DNA from: Acinetobacter puyangensis
GTDB lineage: Bacteria > Pseudomonadota > Gammaproteobacteria > Pseudomonadales > Moraxellaceae
Direction: 5' to 3'
Assembly (NCBI RefSeq): GCF_900096995.1
Contig: NZ_OANT01000010.1
Span: 39,124-103,123, forward strand
DNA: 64,000 nt
Position numbers and translations under genes: made by a program. Shown here piece after piece: positions 28,872 to 36,974 of this stretch (its first letter is position 1; every line of letters begins with the position of its first letter). The notes under the pieces were generated by a model. The model searched no databases. It saw only the letters and a list, made by a program, of their open reading frames with translations, and was not told where the DNA came from.

Positions 28872-29685
28872 GATGTGCGCCTCCACTGGCTTGTTCCAAT
28901 AATGATGATAACTGCGCACATTGCTTGATAAAGCTTTCCGATGTTCTGAAATTTTCATCCCGAAACTCCGGCGCATCAATTTTAACATCTGCCACTACTC
29001 GACTCGGACGTGCTTCCATCACAATCACACGGGAAGATAAATACACCGCTTCATAAATACTGTGGGTTACGAACACCACGGTTAAATCACGTTCAGACCA
29101 CAGCTTACGAATATCACTGTCCAGTTTGTGGCGAGTAAATTCATCCAACGCACCAAACGGCTCATCCATCAACAATAAATTCGGCTCAGTCACCAGCGCG
29201 CGAGCCAGTGATACGCGCATTTGCATCCCGCCGGATAATTCACGCGGATAGGATTTGGCAAATTTCCCTAATCCAACGGCTTCTAGGGCTGCCAATACCT
29301 TTTCGATACTTTGCTTTTTCGCCACACCACGCAAATCCAGTGGTAACCGTACATTGTCCTCGACATTTGCCCAGGGCATCAGAGTTGCTTCCTGAAATAC
29401 CATTGCCATACGGCATTGCGATTGCATATCACGCTTACCATTCCAGCGAATCTGTCCTGCTGTAGGCTGTTCAATATCGGCAAACATTTTCAGTAAAGTA
29501 CTTTTACCGCACCCCGATGGACCTAATAACGATACAATCTCGCCACGTGCAATATTTAGATTTAATCGCTGCAAGGCATGCGTGCCATTGGGATAAATTT
29601 TCTCTACACCTGCTGCCATCAGCATCGGCTTGTCCAGCGAGCCATTTAGCTCGACCATGTCTTCTATGGAAATTGCTGTATTCAT
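28864..29685 (-). CDS. ABC transporter ATP-binding protein, SsuB/TauB type
   Basis: A 273-residue ATPase with Walker A GPSGCGKST, Q-loop MVFQEATLMPW, signature LSGGMQMR, Walker B LLLMDEPFGALD and the switch histidine in VTHSIYEA. The start at 29685 is preceded by AAGGGGGAA; a frame start at 29703 is less well placed. It lies between the binding protein and permease genes of one operon. Confidence 0.92.
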   Translation of the reverse strand: MNTAISIEDMVELNGSLDKPMLMAAGVEKIYPNGTHALQRLNLNIARGEIVSLLGPSGCGKSTLLKMFADIEQPTAGQIRWNGKRDMQSQCRMAMVFQEATLMPWANVEDNVRLPLDLRGVAKKQSIEKVLAALEAVGLGKFAKSYPRELSGGMQMRVSLARALVTEPNLLLMDEPFGALDEFTRHKLDSDIRKLWSERDLTVVFVTHSIYEAVYLSSRVIVMEARPSRVVADVKIDAPEFRDENFRTSESFIKQCAQLSSLLEQASGGAHHD

Positions 29686-29720
29686 TGCGGTTCCCCCTTG
29701 CATTTTGTCAACCTGCTCGT

Positions 29721-30767
29721 TTATTTCACCGATTTAATTGCGGGCGGAACGAACTGTAAGGTAAAGGCTTTTTTCCAGTCGGTTTTATCTTCAAGTAATC
29801 CGGAAGTAACCATCATATCCCGGGTGGCTTTCCAGCGCGCCTCAGTCATGACAGCGATGCCACTGGTTTCTGCATCACCACCAGTCACCAGTTTTAACGC
29901 TTTGATTTGATCTAATGCAAATGCCAGTACTTCATCCGTCATCTGTGGATTTTCTTTCTTAATAATAGCGTTGGCAGGTGCAGGGTTCTCCAGATAGCTT
30001 TTCCAACCCTCTGCAGATGCTTCAACAAAGCGTTTGATCACATCAGGTTTGCTAGCAATCACATCATCACGAGTCACCAATGTGCCACCATAAGCTGGAT
30101 AACCATCATGCGCGAATAAAAAGAATTTACTGTCTGGGTCAGCTTTCTTGGCAGGTAAAACTTCAGAAGTGGCATAGCCTTGTTGCGCAATATTTTTATC
30201 TGCCAAAAATGGTTGTAAATTAAAGGTGTAAGGACGTACCTGACCATCATTCAGATTATATTTTGCTTTTAACCACGGCCACCAGCTGGTTTGTCCGCTG
30301 GTTGAGACCAGAATGGTTTTACCCTTTAAATCTGCCAAACTATTGACATCACCATGGGTGATAATGCCTTGCGGATCATACTGAAAAGAAGTGGCAATCG
30401 CTTTGATCGGAAAACCCTGTTCTATGCCTTTTAATACTTGTAAATCGTAATTAATAATGATATCGGTGTTTTTAGCCAGCAATAACGTCATACCGTTGAC
30501 CTGTGGTCCACCTTGCTTGATGGTCACTTCCAGACCATATTGTTTATAAATACCCGTAGCTGCCGCCTGATAAAAACCGCCATGTTCTGCTTGTGGATAC
30601 CATGAGGTGGTCAGTGTGATTTGATCTAATGGTTTTTGTGCTTCACTTTCTGATGGTGTTGCGGCTTGTTGTTCGGTCGGCTTGCTACACCCCACCAAAG
30701 CGGAGGCAGATAATACGACAGCAGAAGAAAATAGAAATGTTCGAGAAAGATTTGAGCGGATATTCAT
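29721..30767 (-). CDS. NMT1/THI5-like ABC substrate-binding lipoprotein
   Basis: A 348-residue periplasmic binding protein with a lipoprotein signal (lipobox ALVGC). The NMT1/THI5-like fold is clear from LTTSWYPQAEHGGFYQAAATG (core), LLLAKNTDIII and a C-terminal mixed alpha-beta lobe. Members bind pyrimidine precursors, riboflavin, sulfonates or purine bases. It is the first gene of an operon ending in an 8-oxoguanine deaminase. A long folded leader carrying the motif shared with the divergent oxygenase precedes it, so expression is probably controlled at the RNA level. The ribosome site AGGGGG lies six bases before the ATG. Confidence 0.87.
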   Translation of the reverse strand: MNIRSNLSRTFLFSSAVVLSASALVGCSKPTEQQAATPSESEAQKPLDQITLTTSWYPQAEHGGFYQAAATGIYKQYGLEVTIKQGGPQVNGMTLLLAKNTDIIINYDLQVLKGIEQGFPIKAIATSFQYDPQGIITHGDVNSLADLKGKTILVSTSGQTSWWPWLKAKYNLNDGQVRPYTFNLQPFLADKNIAQQGYATSEVLPAKKADPDSKFFLFAHDGYPAYGGTLVTRDDVIASKPDVIKRFVEASAEGWKSYLENPAPANAIIKKENPQMTDEVLAFALDQIKALKLVTGGDAETSGIAVMTEARWKATRDMMVTSGLLEDKTDWKKAFTLQFVPPAIKSVK

Positions 30768-30772
30768 TGAGT

Positions 30773-30883
30773 GCCCCCTAGAGCTGACTTAACCAAGACC
30801 TTGTCTCAATATCGGGGGAGATGCATTCACATTCACACATTCTCTGCAAAGCAATAGACTTGCTTTATCCCCGTATTGAGGAC
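30773..30883 (-). promoter_or_regulatory. Candidate translational switch in the binding-protein leader
   Basis: On the minus strand, GTCCTCAATACGGGG (30883-30869) can pair with CCCCGATATTGAGAC (30817-30803). This long stem encloses a perfect 7-bp hairpin (AAAGCAA/TTGCTTT) and a second hairpin (GAGAATG/CATCTC). The CCCCC strand (30818-30814) could instead pair with the ribosome site AGGGGG (30779-30774). Formation of one helix excludes the other, the usual logic of a translational riboswitch. Predicted by eye only. Confidence 0.55.
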
Positions 30884-30897
30884 AGCTTAACGCTGCA

Positions 30898-30953
30898 GAG
30901 CAATGTCCCGCATATGTGCTTTTTGTAGCACCATATACTAACCGCTTATGCTC
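30898..30953 (-). promoter_or_regulatory. Riboswitch-like aptamer motif, copy 1 (ABC/deaminase operon leader)
   Basis: On the minus strand: GAGC, ATAAGCGGTTA, a hairpin (GTATATGGTGCT with AGCACATATGC), GGGACATT, then GCTC. GAGC and GCTC pair to close the element. The same layout with the same loop sequences occurs in the divergent leader at 31172-31231. NMT1-motif RNAs, shown to be xanthine/urate riboswitches, are known upstream of NMT1-like binding-protein genes. Membership is likely from context, but I cannot verify the consensus. Confidence 0.65.
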
Positions 30954-31171
30954 ACTAGGGATTATGCAAGGCTTGTGCCAATCTTTGTTTTTATCTCTTA
31001 ATCCTATCTATTTACTTTGTTTTTTGACCATGTATGTGGTTCTTGGTTATTTTATTGAATAGATAACCAGCATATCTTCCTCTAAAACCGCCTTTTCGCT
31101 TTAAAATGGTGCAAAAACATAGCTGACTTAAAGAAATAATATGGCATAAACTTTGCTTAAAATATGAGAAC

Positions 31172-31231
31172 GAGTATAAGCGTTCAACATTCAGATGATG
31201 TCTTGGATCATTTGAATGTGGGTCATTGCTC
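31172..31231 (+). promoter_or_regulatory. Riboswitch-like aptamer motif, copy 2 (oxygenase leader)
   Basis: On the plus strand: GAGT (31172-31175), ATAAGCGTTCA (31176-31186), and a 13-bp hairpin with a 7-nt loop (31187-31219). GGGTCATT (31220-31227) and GCTC (31228-31231) follow. Loop strands nearly match copy 1, while the hairpin sequence is entirely different but still paired. This is what an RNA conserved for structure looks like. Confidence 0.65.
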
Positions 31232-31236
31232 CATTG

Positions 31237-31353
31237 GGAAAGTCTATTTGCCATCATGAGATGGACAAACTTTCCTTAATGAGACGTGACCCGAAATACC
31301 GCTTGGTGCTTTTGCATTTTGGGTCACAACCTTGATTGTACCAATGCAGGAAA
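31237..31353 (+). promoter_or_regulatory. Candidate translational switch in the oxygenase leader
   Basis: GGAAAG (31237-31242) can pair with CTTTCC (31270-31275) in a stem that also contains TTTG/CAAA and CCAT/ATGG. TTTCCT (31271-31276) could alternatively pair with the ribosome site AGGAAA (31348-31353). A second hairpin, GTGACCC (31286-31292) with GGGTCAC (31321-31327), lies between. The three-strand layout parallels that of the divergent leader although the sequences differ. Confidence 0.5.
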
Positions 31354-31358
31354 ATACC

Positions 31359-32384
31359 ATGAACAGCTCAAACACCCTCTCTCCAGATTTTCAACAAAAT
31401 CAATCAGAAAGCTACAGCTTGGACGAGCTCAACAAGGAATCCCGTATGGGATCCATGGGTAAAGAAACCGAGCGTGAAGTCCGCATCATCGACCTATCAG
31501 ATTTTGAACAACGCAAATATGAAATTGCCGATCAACTCTGGAATGCAGCCATAGAAATTGGCTTTTTTCAGGTGGTAAATCATGGCATTCCACAGGCAGA
31601 CATCGATCATGCCTTTGCCATGACAGAGAAATTCTTTGCACTGCCACAGGACATAAAGGCACAGTATCCACTCAGCCGTAACTCAGGTTGGGAAAGCCGT
31701 GCCCAGATCCGTCCTTCAACCAAAACTGCCGATCAAAAAGAATCTTATCAAATCACCCGACCACGTATGAGCGATCTCTGGCCTTCAGAACAGGAATTGC
31801 CTAAATTCAAACAGGATATGCTGGATTTTGAAGGTAAATGCTGGACTGTAGGGATGCAAATTTTATCCTGTTTTGCCTATAAAATGGGCTTTGCCGAGGA
31901 TTTCTTTAGCCATGCTCATGATCCAGAACAAGAGAGTTATCAAAGTACCTTGCGTATGTTGCATTACTATGCCATTGATCCGGCATTAAAAGATCAGTTA
32001 GGTTTATGGCGTGCAGGTGCACATACCGACTTTGACTGCCTGACTTTATTGTTCCAGCGTGAAGGTCAAGGCGGTTTGCAGGTTTGCCCTGGTAAAGATA
32101 TGGAAGATCAGGCTTGGACCAGTATTACCCCACGTAATGACGTGATCACCTGTAATATTGGCGATATGCTGACACGCTGGAGTGATGATGTTCTGCCATC
32201 CAATTTCCATCGGGTCAAAAATCCGGAAGCCCATGAATATCAAGGTGCACGTTATAGTCTGGCATTTTTCTGTCAAGCCAATGAAGATGTCATGATTGAA
32301 GGTCCAAACCGTAAATATCCGGCCATTAGCGCCAAAGACTATTTAAAACAACGGGTCAGTGCCAATTTTTCCGGCAAATACTGA
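31359..32384 (+). CDS. Fe(II)/2-oxoglutarate-dependent oxygenase, isopenicillin-N-synthase family (purine-cluster copy)
   Basis: A 341-residue enzyme with iron ligands H222 and D224 (GAHTDFDCL) and H284 (SNFHRVKN). The 2OG anchor R298-x-S300 lies in ARYSLAFF. The start at 31359 is supported by AGGAAAA eight bases upstream; TTG 31332 and ATG 31344 are alternatives. It is divergent from the NMT1-type ABC/8-oxoguanine-deaminase operon and shares its leader motif, so both are probably controlled by the same ligand. It likely oxidises a purine or related base before or after deamination. It is only distantly similar to the oxygenase at 4459-5451. Substrate unknown. Confidence 0.82.
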   Translation: MNSSNTLSPDFQQNQSESYSLDELNKESRMGSMGKETEREVRIIDLSDFEQRKYEIADQLWNAAIEIGFFQVVNHGIPQADIDHAFAMTEKFFALPQDIKAQYPLSRNSGWESRAQIRPSTKTADQKESYQITRPRMSDLWPSEQELPKFKQDMLDFEGKCWTVGMQILSCFAYKMGFAEDFFSHAHDPEQESYQSTLRMLHYYAIDPALKDQLGLWRAGAHTDFDCLTLLFQREGQGGLQVCPGKDMEDQAWTSITPRNDVITCNIGDMLTRWSDDVLPSNFHRVKNPEAHEYQGARYSLAFFCQANEDVMIEGPNRKYPAISAKDYLKQRVSANFSGKY

Positions 32385-32464
32385 TTCCGGTATGATCTTG
32401 AATCGTTGATTTTAAGTCATTTATTTTTAAAGACTTTCTAAATAGCTTTTTTAAAGGGCTTTTT

Positions 32465-32504
32465 AAAGGATCATGGGTATTTCTCCCCCACCCATGATCC
32501 CTTT
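32465..32504. terminator. Strong stem-loop between convergent genes
   Basis: GGATCATGGGT pairs with ACCCATGATCC, extended by AAA/TTT. It lies between the oxygenase gene and the convergent sugar-dehydrogenase gene. T-runs are weak, so it may act as a terminator in either direction or as an mRNA end-stabiliser. Confidence 0.55.
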
Positions 32505-32545
32505 GGCATTACCGAAGTAACTCTTTTTTCATCTCGTATAAATAC

Positions 32546-33730
32546 TTAATTTGCAGTTAATTTTAATAACTGACCATTTTTACCATCTTCAATGACCCAG
32601 ATTCCGCCATCAGAAGCCTGTAGCAGTCCACGAATTCGCTCGCGCATATCAATACGTTGCACTTCCTGCACTGGTTTTGTTGCTAAATCTACCACTACAA
32701 TCGCTTTGGAAGATAATCCGCCAATCATTGCCTTATTTTGCCATTTTGGAAATTGTTTGCCGGAATAAATGATCAGACTAGAAGGTGAAATAACCGGAGT
32801 CCAGCTGATATCAGGGGCCTGAAATTCTGGTCGAGTATCATGATTGGGAATAGGTTTACCCCCATAATGATTGCCCTCGGAAACCAGTGGATACCCATAA
32901 TTTGTGTCTTTGCGAATCAAATTAAGTTCATCGCCACCTTCTGGCCCCATTTCCACCACCCATAATTGCTGATCTTTATCAATGGCGATTCCCAGAGGAT
33001 TACGATGTCCAAGGGACCAGATTTGTGCAGTTACGCCCCCTTTTGCAGCAAACGGATTACCTTCGGCTGGTGTTCCGTCCTCATTCAGACGTAAAATCTT
33101 ACCCAGATTGGATTGCATATCCTGCGCTGGATCAAAATGCTGGCGTTCACCCGAAGCAATCCAGAGTTTTCCGTCGTTTCCAAATAACATCCGATGCCCA
33201 TAATGTCCCTGTCCGGAGACTTTTGGCACTTGCTGCCAAATCACTTTTTCATCCAGTAACCGCGGCTGTTTGGTATTGGATAAATCCAGTTTGGCACGAA
33301 TAACTTTTGCGCCATAGCCGCCCTGTCCTTGTTCGGCATAGCTTAGATAAATCCAGTGATTACTGGCAAATTGCGGATGAAGAATAATATCGCCCAATCC
33401 ACCTTGTCCGCCATAGGCCACTTTGGGCACACCCAGAACATTAAGTTTTTCCTTGCTTGCAGGATCAAATATAATCAGTTTTCCGGCACGTTCAGTGACC
33501 AATAATCGACCATCGGGCAAATTGGTCAATGCCCAGGGTTCATTGAATGTTGCAATTTTTTCAGTTTTAAATCCCTGTTGAATCTTTTGTGATGAAGATG
33601 GATTGGATTCTGCGGCAGTAGTCGGTTGTGTGGGCGAAGTACATGCCCATAACAAGATACTGCTCAATATAACGGCAGGAATATGCTTTTGGCTTAATTT
33701 ACGCTTTGACTTTTGATTTAATCGCATCAT
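32546..33730 (-). CDS. PQQ-dependent soluble aldose dehydrogenase-like lipoprotein
   Basis: A 394-residue six-bladed propeller related to soluble quinoprotein glucose dehydrogenase and Escherichia coli YliI/Asd. A lipoprotein signal (LLWACTS) suggests outer-membrane or periplasmic attachment. Propeller and cofactor motifs include NEPWALTNLPDGRLLVTER (core), GHRMLFGNDGKLW, WSLGHRNPLGIA and EMGPEGGDELN. Family members oxidise aldose sugars with PQQ and calcium. Acinetobacter is known for such enzymes. Substrate range cannot be read from sequence. Confidence 0.85.
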   Translation of the reverse strand: MMRLNQKSKRKLSQKHIPAVILSSILLWACTSPTQPTTAAESNPSSSQKIQQGFKTEKIATFNEPWALTNLPDGRLLVTERAGKLIIFDPASKEKLNVLGVPKVAYGGQGGLGDIILHPQFASNHWIYLSYAEQGQGGYGAKVIRAKLDLSNTKQPRLLDEKVIWQQVPKVSGQGHYGHRMLFGNDGKLWIASGERQHFDPAQDMQSNLGKILRLNEDGTPAEGNPFAAKGGVTAQIWSLGHRNPLGIAIDKDQQLWVVEMGPEGGDELNLIRKDTNYGYPLVSEGNHYGGKPIPNHDTRPEFQAPDISWTPVISPSSLIIYSGKQFPKWQNKAMIGGLSSKAIVVVDLATKPVQEVQRIDMRERIRGLLQASDGGIWVIEDGKNGQLLKLTAN

Positions 33731-33881
33731 GTCCTGTCCCTCGATATTGATTTATTTTTAAGCATATCGGAAAAACCCAAGCATTAAATAGACCTGTTTT
33801 GTTTCAAAATGAAGCAAAAGCAAACTTTTATTTTTGCTATGTTATATTTATAGCCAGCTTCTTTTTATTTATTTTCCCATC

Positions 33882-34826
33882 ATGCCGTCTAAAAAATTCC
33901 ATAGCTTATTTCTGATCTTTTATTCAATTTTGCTACTCAACACGGCATCGATAACACATGCGAATCCACAGCAGGTTGAGATTCAGCAACAAATCCCTCT
34001 GGCAGGTGCCAAACAAAATCAGCAATTCGCCCTGACCAAGCCCATCAATCAACAACAGTATTTAATTCAGGTATTTAAACCTAAAGTACCTGCCCCCAAA
34101 GCTGGCTATCCTGTTGTTTATTTACTCGATGGTAATGCTGCATTTCCCTATGCTTCGGTGATAGCGCAGTCGATAGAATTTGGCTATCAACGTAACAAGA
34201 AAGTCCCGCCTGTAGTGGTGGCCATTGGTTATCCGATTGATGGAACAATTGATGTCAAGTCCCGAACCTTTGACTATACACCACCATTTAAGGGTATATT
34301 ACAACAACATCCTGACCGTCCTGCATCGCCTTATCCACAAGGCGGCGCAGAACAATTTTATCAATTTATCCAGCAACAATTAAAACCTGTCATTGCGCAG
34401 CATTATCAAATCAATCATGAACAGCAAACCTTGTTTGGTCATTCTTATGGGGGATTATTTACCCTCTATACGTTTTTAAACCATCCTGAATCTTTTCAAA
34501 ATTATGTTGCTGCCAGCCCTGCAATCTGGTGGAATGATTTTGCCATCAAGACACAGGCAGAAAAGTTTACAAACCAATTCAAACAGAAACACATCAACAA
34601 GACTTTATGGTTATCCGTGGGTGAACTGGAACTTGAAAAACGGGTTCAAACCACAGATCGGCACACTGCATCAGATATTGTACAACTGGCCGATAAACTT
34701 AAAAACATAAAGGGATTAGACGTTAAAACCTTTGAGATTGCTCAGGTCACGCATTTTGAAGCCATGTTTCCAGCCATTAATCTGGCATTTAAACTGGCTG
34801 AGTCCGGCTTCACACCGTCTGATTAA
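33882..34826 (+). CDS. Exported alpha/beta-hydrolase esterase (IroE/Fes-like)
   Basis: About 314 residues with a signal peptide ending near THA. It belongs to the PF00756 esterase family: nucleophile elbow GHSYGGLF and a C-terminal histidine in VTHFEAMF. Periplasmic relatives (IroE, BesA-type) cleave trilactone siderophores, and others are carbohydrate esterases. The IWWND and GYPIDG segments are typical of the IroE-like branch. The start at 33882 gives the signal peptide; the frame continues upstream to a TTG at 33834. Its stop overlaps that of the convergent ycgN-like gene by four bases. Confidence 0.8.
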   Translation: MPSKKFHSLFLIFYSILLLNTASITHANPQQVEIQQQIPLAGAKQNQQFALTKPINQQQYLIQVFKPKVPAPKAGYPVVYLLDGNAAFPYASVIAQSIEFGYQRNKKVPPVVVAIGYPIDGTIDVKSRTFDYTPPFKGILQQHPDRPASPYPQGGAEQFYQFIQQQLKPVIAQHYQINHEQQTLFGHSYGGLFTLYTFLNHPESFQNYVAASPAIWWNDFAIKTQAEKFTNQFKQKHINKTLWLSVGELELEKRVQTTDRHTASDIVQLADKLKNIKGLDVKTFEIAQVTHFEAMFPAINLAFKLAESGFTPSD

Positions 34827-35275
34827 CGGACCCAGCGCACGATATAATCTTCAATATCGTCTTCATGGATTTGTGTTTCGGAAATACAGCGTTTTGCTGC
34901 CGATTTTTTGGCTTTAATCACACTTTGTTGATCACCGGAAATCAGATAATGCCAGCGTGGTAAATCTTTGCCTTCATAGACTCTGCGATAGGCACAAGTT
35001 GAGGGTAACCATTTAATCTGTTTGAGCAATGCTGGTGTCAGTTGAATACAATCCGGCACATGCTGTTTACGATGCACATAATCACTGCATGCAGCGGTTT
35101 GACAATCTAATAATTTACACGCCACCTTGGTATAAGCGACTTCCTCAGTTTCGGCATCTTCAAGTTTCACCAGACAACATAAACCACAACCATCACACAA
35201 GGCTTCCCATTCAGCATGATTGAGTTCATCAATGCTAAATTTTTGCCAAAATTGCGGGCGTAGATCATTTCTCAT
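34823..35275 (-). CDS. YcgN-family (UPF0260) cysteine-cluster protein
   Basis: About 150 residues with the family pattern EWEALCDGCGLCCL near residue 25, followed by TKVACKLLD, YVHRKQHVPDCIQLTP and WLPSTCAYRRVYEGKDLPRWH (core). The cysteines suggest binding of a metal or Fe-S cluster, but function is unknown. The start at 35275 (MRNDLRPQFW) fits Escherichia coli YcgN; an ATG at 35305 is also possible and neither has a clear ribosome site. Confidence 0.88.
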   Translation of the reverse strand: MRNDLRPQFWQKFSIDELNHAEWEALCDGCGLCCLVKLEDAETEEVAYTKVACKLLDCQTAACSDYVHRKQHVPDCIQLTPALLKQIKWLPSTCAYRRVYEGKDLPRWHYLISGDQQSVIKAKKSAAKRCISETQIHEDDIEDYIVRWVR

Positions 35276-35495
35276 AGCTGGCAAATCATTTGTTAAAATT
35301 ATCATGATTGTAACATTTTTTGGCTGTGAATTTTATCTCCTCAACACAACAATGCCCGACCACAAAGCATTGTAGCCAGATTGATACAATCACAAGATAA
35401 AATTAAACTGAACAAATAACACACATAACATTCTTAAATCACATAGATTCTTTACATTCATTTTAAAAATTTTCAGTATTATCAAATGATAAACA

Positions 35496-35762
35496 GGGTC
35501 TGCTGACACTTCGTCTATGTTTGCGACAGCGGCCGTTTTTTAGGCAATACAAGGCAGGAATAGTGAAATTTAGTGATTCTAAATGAACTATTCATAACGC
35601 AGTAGTGTCAAAAAACGACCCTGTCCCGAAGGGTTGTGGCTAAAATTCCCCCATACATCGTTATGAAACTTGTTAATGGAACCACCATTACCTGCGTTTC
35701 ATGCCTAGTCTGAAGAAATTTTAGCCGACAACGCAATCCATTTATGAAATGTCAACAGACCC
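35496..35762. mobile_element. MITE-like two-hairpin element
   Basis: A 267-bp element bounded by inverted ends GGGTCTGCTGACA and TGTCAACAGACCC, which differ at one base. Inside are two large hairpins. The first (35525-35625) pairs GACAGCGGCCGTTTTTT with AAAAAACGACCCTGTC and nests GAATAGT/ACTATTC and ATTTAG/CTAAAT. The second (35633-35732) pairs GTTGTGGCTAAAATT with AATTTTAGCCGACAAC and nests ATGAAAC/GTTTCAT and TAATGG/CCATTA. No ORF is present and no target duplication is obvious. It lies just upstream of the DUF1328 gene. Confidence 0.7.
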
Positions 35763-35783
35763 ATATATTAAGGGAGAGAGATT

Positions 35784-35942
35784 ATGTTTCGTTGGGCGAT
35801 TATCTTTGCAGTCATTGCACTGATTGCAAGCTTTTTAGGTTTTGGTGGTGTAGCGGGATTATCCAAAGATTTTGCAGTGATTTTCCTCGTGGTGGCTGTG
35901 GTATTATTTATCATTGGCTTTATTTCCCGCGGTAAAGTTTAG
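35784..35942 (+). CDS. Small DUF1328/YtjA-family membrane protein
   Basis: A 52-residue protein, too short for many gene finders, reading [20 protein letters not shown] at its start with a second hydrophobic helix ending [10 protein letters not shown]. The [10 protein letters not shown] turn between two membrane helices is the DUF1328 hallmark. AGGGAGAG precedes the ATG and a terminator follows. Function is unknown; relatives are often stress-associated. The MITE-like element ends 21 bp upstream, so it may affect expression. Confidence 0.88.
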   Translation: MFRWAIIFAVIALIASFLGFGGVAGLSKDFAVIFLVVAVVLFIIGFISRGKV

Positions 35943-35966
35943 CCATTTGCCAACATTTTTAAACAT

Positions 35967-35994
35967 AAAAGGTAATCGAAAGATTGCCTTTTTT
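35967..35994 (+). terminator. Rho-independent terminator after the DUF1328 gene
   Basis: AAAGGTAATC pairs with GATTGCCTTT around GAAA, followed by a T-run. Confidence 0.85.
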
Positions 35995-36053
35995 ATATGT
36001 TATTCGTTATAACTAAATGTAATAAATCTAAAGCAATACATTAGGGAAAAGTA

Positions 36054-36809
36054 ATGGTTAATCAAGCAACAACCACACCTGAAATTATCATCCGTGAAAT
36101 CTCCTACACAGATTCAAAAGGTCAAAGCCTGATCGGGTATCTGGCCTATCCTGAGGGTAAAAATAAGCTGCCGGCTGTATTGGTCTTTCCAGAATGGTGG
36201 GGCCGCAATGACTATATTGAAAAGCGCGCCCGTGAGCTTGCTGAACATGGTTATGCAGCATTTGCCATTGATATGTATGGCGATAAAAAAGTAGCTGAAG
36301 ATGCCAAAACAGCCAATGCTTATATGAGTGCAACGTTTGATGAACCGGATACCATTGTCGATCGTGCGACGGCTGCCTTAAACACTTTGAGCGCGCAACC
36401 CGAAGTCAATGCTGCAAAAATTGCCGCCATTGGATTTTGTTATGGCGGTAAAGTTGCACTGGATCTGGCACGTTCTGGAGCGAATATTCAGGCAGTTGCC
36501 ACATTTCATGCCAATTTAAGTACGCAGACACCTGCACAGAAAGGACACTTCAACGCTGAAGTGCTGGTTTCACATGGCCACGATGACAGTATGGTAAGCC
36601 TTGATGATGTGGAGCAATTTAAACAGGAGCTGGATCATGCTGAGGTAAACTATCGCGTTGATATCTATCCGAATGCAAAACACGGCTTTAGTAATCCCGC
36701 AGCAGATGAAAATGCACGTAAGAATGGGGTTGATCTTGGTTATAATCCATTGGCAGAATCACAATCTTTTGATGCCACCTATGCCTTACTGGATCGTGTT
36801 TTAAAATAA
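36054..36809 (+). CDS. Dienelactone hydrolase-family protein
   Basis: A 251-residue alpha/beta hydrolase with cysteine nucleophile in GFCYGG, aspartate in SHGHDD and histidine in AKHGFSNP, the DLH triad. Dienelactone hydrolases open dienelactones in chloro-aromatic breakdown, but many family members act on other esters or lactones. It stands alone, 6 kb from the ben genes, so a link to aromatic catabolism is not shown. AGGGAAAAG precedes the ATG. Confidence 0.85.
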   Translation: MVNQATTTPEIIIREISYTDSKGQSLIGYLAYPEGKNKLPAVLVFPEWWGRNDYIEKRARELAEHGYAAFAIDMYGDKKVAEDAKTANAYMSATFDEPDTIVDRATAALNTLSAQPEVNAAKIAAIGFCYGGKVALDLARSGANIQAVATFHANLSTQTPAQKGHFNAEVLVSHGHDDSMVSLDDVEQFKQELDHAEVNYRVDIYPNAKHGFSNPAADENARKNGVDLGYNPLAESQSFDATYALLDRVLK

Positions 36810-36974
36810 ATACCCCCTAATATTGCATGAAATATCGTACTGGGCAATGCAGCTATTTCAGTAATTATACAACTTTGCATTAGCTTACAATTTAAGCCTG
36901 AAAGTCATTGCCCTTTTTGCCTTTGTTTTTTATATCTATTCATAATTCAATAAAATAGCGACATGAGGCATATT

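Noticed and set aside
30768..31330. TPP, guanine/adenine or guanidine riboswitch in the divergent leaders
   Set aside because: The hallmark segments of these classes are not found; the shared motif has different conserved bases.
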